Shown here: piece by piece, positions 60,800-63,268 of the stretch
Layout of the letters: each line of letters starts with the position of its first letter
Numbering within the stretch: the stretch's first letter is position 1
From: Prosthecobacter debontii
GTDB lineage: Bacteria > Verrucomicrobiota > Verrucomicrobiia > Chthoniobacterales > Chthoniobacteraceae
Length of the DNA stretch: 63,268 bases
Direction: 5' to 3'
Assembly: GCA_945861385.1 (NCBI GenBank)
Contig: CAMAUI010000009.1
Coordinates: 1 to 63,268, forward strand
Made by a program: the position numbers and the translations under genes
Notes under the pieces: generated by a model
Seen by the model: the letters and a program-made list of their open reading frames with translations, nothing else
Database searches by the model: none
What the model was told of the DNA's origin: nothing

Positions 60800-63157
60800 A
60801 TGGCCGACATAAAATTCCGCTGTCCGGATTGCGCGCAGAAGATCGTCGTGGATTCGTCCGCGGCGGGGCTCGCGGTGGACTGCCCATATTGCCAGAGCAA
60901 GCTGGAGATCCCGCGCGAGAGTGGCGCGAACGCGCGGCTGATCTCGGCCCCCAAAGCGCGGCTGGCGGTCCAGGCGGGGGCGGTCACGCCGCCCGTGGGC
61001 TGGGAGCAGAAGCAGGCGGAGCTGGAGGCGGCGGTCGTGGAATCGAAGGCATTGCGGGAAGCGGCGGACAAGGCGCGAGGCGAGGCGGAGGCCGTCAAGA
61101 GCGAGAGGGACCGGTTTCGTGCGGATTCGGAGCGGCTGAGGCAGGCGAATGACGAGGCGGCGGGTGAATTGGAGCAGCTCCGCGAGCGGCTGAGCGCGGC
61201 TATTTCGGAGCGGGACAGGCTGCAAACGCGGGTGCAGACAAGCGCGGAGGTGGAAAAGGAACTGGCGATGCTGAAGGCGGAGGCGGACGGGCTGAGGGCG
61301 GAGTGCGATTCGCTGGAGGAGAAGCTTGTGGCGGTGGCGCCGCTCGGCGGGAGGCTGGATGCGGTGACGGCGCAGAACGGGGAGCTTTTGAAAAAGAACG
61401 AGGAGATTTCCTCGGATGCGGAGAGGCTGCGCGCGGAGGCGGACGCGGCGCGAGTGCGGCTGGCGGAGCTTGAGAAGGAGCGGGACGAGCTGCGGACCAA
61501 GGCGGGTGGTGCCGGAAGCGCGGAGGCGCAGGTGGAGGCGGCATATCTGGAGGTGCAGATGGTTCGCGGGCAGTTTGCGGAGATGAAAGGGCTTCTCGAT
61601 GCGGCGTTGCTGGAACGGGGTGAATTGCGGGAGCGCGTGCAGACGAGCGTGAAGGTGGAGAATGAGATGGGGCGGCTGAAAGCGGACTTTGCGGGACTGA
61701 AGGCGGAGCGCGATGCGTTGGCGGCGAAGCTGGAGGTGGCCGCCGCGCTTGGCGGCCAGATGGATGCCGCGACGGCGCGGAACGATGAGCTTTTGAAAAA
61801 GAATGAGGAGCTTTCCGCCGTGGTGGCGCGGCTGCGCGCGGAGGCGGACTCCGCGGCGGGGAGGATCGAGGAGGAGGCCGGGCGCGCGGGATCATTCGCG
61901 GCGAGGCTTGCAGCGGTGGAGAAGGAGCGCGACGGCCTGCGCACCAGGGTGCAGAAAAGTGCGGAGGCGGAGCATGAGACGGGGCGGCTGAAGGCGGATG
62001 TCGCGGGACTGAAGGTGGAGCGTGACACGATGGCGGGGAAGCTTGCGGCGGCCCTGGCGCTTGGCGAGGAGCTGGATGTGGAGCGGGCGCGGAACGCGGA
62101 GCTTTTGAAAAAGAACGAGGAGATTTCCGCGGAGGCGGAGGCGCTGCGCACGAAGGCTGGCTCCGCCGCAGGGAGGCTCGCGGAGACCGAGCGGCGTGCG
62201 GGAACCCTGGCCGAGCGGCTCGCGGAGGTGGAGAAGGAGCGGGACGAACTGCGGGCGCAGGCGGCGAGCGTGGCCGGGCAGCTCGATGAATCCTGCGTGG
62301 AAATGGAGCGGGTCCGCGGCGAGCTTGCGGAGCGGACGCGGCTGCTGGAGGTGGCGGCGCTGGAGCGCGACCAGGCGCATTCGCTCGCCGCGGAGCGGGA
62401 GAAGGCACTCGAGAAAATGGCGGCGGTGATGGAGACGGCAAAGGCGGAGCTGGGCCGTTCGCGTGAGGATGCCCTCGCCGCGGTTGCGGAGCGCGAGCGC
62501 CTCGCCGCGGGCGCGGAGGAAAGCCGCGAAGAAGCCCGCGAACTCCAGCAGCGGCTGGATGCGCTGCTGGATGATCTCCACGCGAGGGAACGCGAGGTCG
62601 CAGAACTGCGGCAGCAACTCGGAACAGCCGGAAGCCAGCGGGCGGCCGCGGAGGAGGAGGCGCGGAAATTTCAAATCGAGAACACGAAACTCCACGAGCG
62701 CCGCGAGGCGATGGAAGGCACGGCAAAGGCTGCGGCGCTGGAGATCGAAAGTGCAGCGGCGAGGCAGGGGGAACTCCAGCGCAGGCTCGACGAGGCACTC
62801 CGCTCCGCCGTGGTCGCCAGGGAGAAGGCGGAGCATGCCGACAGGGAGCGCGCGCGGCTTTCCGAGAAGGTGGCGGAGGCGACTTCGGAGCTTGGCGCTG
62901 CGCGGGAGCAGATGCGCCAGATCCGGGTGGAGAAAGATCAGGCAAAGTCGAAGGTGAACGAATTGCAGGCGCAACTGGAGCAGCACTTCGACCAGATCAG
63001 CTCTGCGGAGGCTGAGCGGGATGCGATGCGCGGCGAATTCGATGCGATGAAGACGGGTCTCGAACGCGCCAAGCAGCATGTGAGCGTGCTCCAGGCCCGG
63101 CGCGATGTGATGCGCGAGGAACTCATACCATATCCAATAATAAAGCAGACATTATAG
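60800..63157 (+). CDS. Zinc-ribbon coiled-coil protein, 3' end apparently cut
   Basis: This 785-aa protein has an N-terminal zinc ribbon at 1-40 (FRCPDCAQKIVVDSSA, CPYCQSKLEIP), as in other PVC proteins of the 'zinc ribbon plus helix' type. After about 90 residues the rest is an unbroken coiled coil of E, A, R, L and K. The stretch ELLKKNEEISAEAERL-like recurs three times (nucleotides 61382, 61787 and 62099, spacings 405 and 312 bp), showing internal duplication. The last residues, LIPYPIIKQTL, are unlike the rest and the DNA turns AT-rich, so an insertion has probably replaced the native C-terminus. The start at 60800 gives the zinc ribbon directly. Confidence 0.82.
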   Translation: MADIKFRCPDCAQKIVVDSSAAGLAVDCPYCQSKLEIPRESGANARLISAPKARLAVQAGAVTPPVGWEQKQAELEAAVVESKALREAADKARGEAEAVKSERDRFRADSERLRQANDEAAGELEQLRERLSAAISERDRLQTRVQTSAEVEKELAMLKAEADGLRAECDSLEEKLVAVAPLGGRLDAVTAQNGELLKKNEEISSDAERLRAEADAARVRLAELEKERDELRTKAGGAGSAEAQVEAAYLEVQMVRGQFAEMKGLLDAALLERGELRERVQTSVKVENEMGRLKADFAGLKAERDALAAKLEVAAALGGQMDAATARNDELLKKNEELSAVVARLRAEADSAAGRIEEEAGRAGSFAARLAAVEKERDGLRTRVQKSAEAEHETGRLKADVAGLKVERDTMAGKLAAALALGEELDVERARNAELLKKNEEISAEAEALRTKAGSAAGRLAETERRAGTLAERLAEVEKERDELRAQAASVAGQLDESCVEMERVRGELAERTRLLEVAALERDQAHSLAAEREKALEKMAAVMETAKAELGRSREDALAAVAERERLAAGAEESREEARELQQRLDALLDDLHAREREVAELRQQLGTAGSQRAAAEEEARKFQIENTKLHERREAMEGTAKAAALEIESAAARQGELQRRLDEALRSAVVAREKAEHADRERARLSEKVAEATSELGAAREQMRQIRVEKDQAKSKVNELQAQLEQHFDQISSAEAERDAMRGEFDAMKTGLERAKQHVSVLQARRDVMREELIPYPIIKQTL

Positions 63158-63180
63158 GGAATCGGTGGTAGGAAAGAGGG

Positions 63181-63268
63181 ATGGGAAAAATGACATTGCA
63201 ACTGGGCAAGCCCGAAGTGGCGGCCGTGATCGATGAACGCTATGCGAAGGAGCCGGACGGGTGGCGCA
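63181..63268 (+). CDS. Start of an open frame, possibly an IS630-type transposase (partial)
   Basis: From the ATG at 63181 the frame reads MGKMTLQLGKPEVAAVIDER, then YAKEPDGWR, to the end of the window. The text is like the N-terminus of IS630-family transposases, in which a helical section is followed by R-R-L-L-A-L-K-L. It sits 23 bp after the coiled-coil gene's stop in an AT-rich stretch (63125-63180) that looks like the end of an insertion. Only 29 codons are visible, so the identity is tentative. Confidence 0.35.
   Translation, partial: MGKMTLQLGKPEVAAVIDERYAKEPDGWR

Overview
The window is GC-rich and most probably from a Verrucomicrobiota (PVC) chromosome or genome bin. The evidence is a PEP-CTERM protein, a formylglycine-type sulfatase, a PVC-type heme-binding dehydrogenase with HEAT repeats and a CFKCH motif, a sigma-like gene beside a Ser/Thr kinase, secreted proteins with the verrucomicrobial C-terminal 'STDLITWT...FFRVRA' signature, and very large unnamed envelope proteins. 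Names are given from protein features only; no database was searched.

Layout. (1) 1-8.7 kb is an accessory or decayed region: an NHL-repeat protein running off the left edge, two candidate integron attC sites flanking a small cassette-like gene, a truncated integron-type integrase N-terminus, five copies of an 80-bp repeat that sit exactly where genes are cut, a PEP-CTERM protein, and two 2OG-Fe(II) oxygenases, the second fused to a trigger-factor-like ribosome-binding domain. (2) 8.8-16 kb is ordinary chromosome: tRNA-Tyr, an operon of dehydrogenase/YgfZ-like protein/cyclophilin, a sulfatase, a solute-binding lipoprotein and a DUF6600-like protein with a long charged tail. (3) 16-26.6 kb is a tight operon of three paralogous giant secreted, C-terminally anchored proteins (1112, 1110 and 1321 aa). 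(4) 28.1-31.6 kb is a second mosaic of fragments (two galK pieces, hsdM/hsdS pieces, sulfatase and esterase tails) around an apparently intact AbrB-type antitoxin/Doc toxin pair with a readable promoter and operator. (5) 31.8-45.7 kb holds an M16 peptidase, a sigma-like factor with a Ser/Thr kinase, the PVC cytochrome protein, and an operon of two TPR proteins with a membrane-anchored von Willebrand A protein. (6) 45.8-54.8 kb is a minus-strand signalling and stress block: response regulator, five-PAS hybrid kinase, DnaJ, GrpE, SpoIIE-type phosphatase, STAS antagonist and a lipoprotein. (7) 54.9-63.3 kb holds a TraB/GumN-like protein, a metallophosphoesterase followed by a catalytically degenerate relative, RlmN, a zinc-ribbon/coiled-coil protein and what looks like the start of an insertion sequence at the right edge.

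Four points deserve attention: the three-paralogue giant envelope operon; the oxygenase-trigger factor fusion; the integron remnant; and the 80-bp repeat at gene breakpoints. The last could also be an assembly artefact, and so could the 28-31.6 kb mosaic. Read-level evidence is needed before those two regions are treated as biology.
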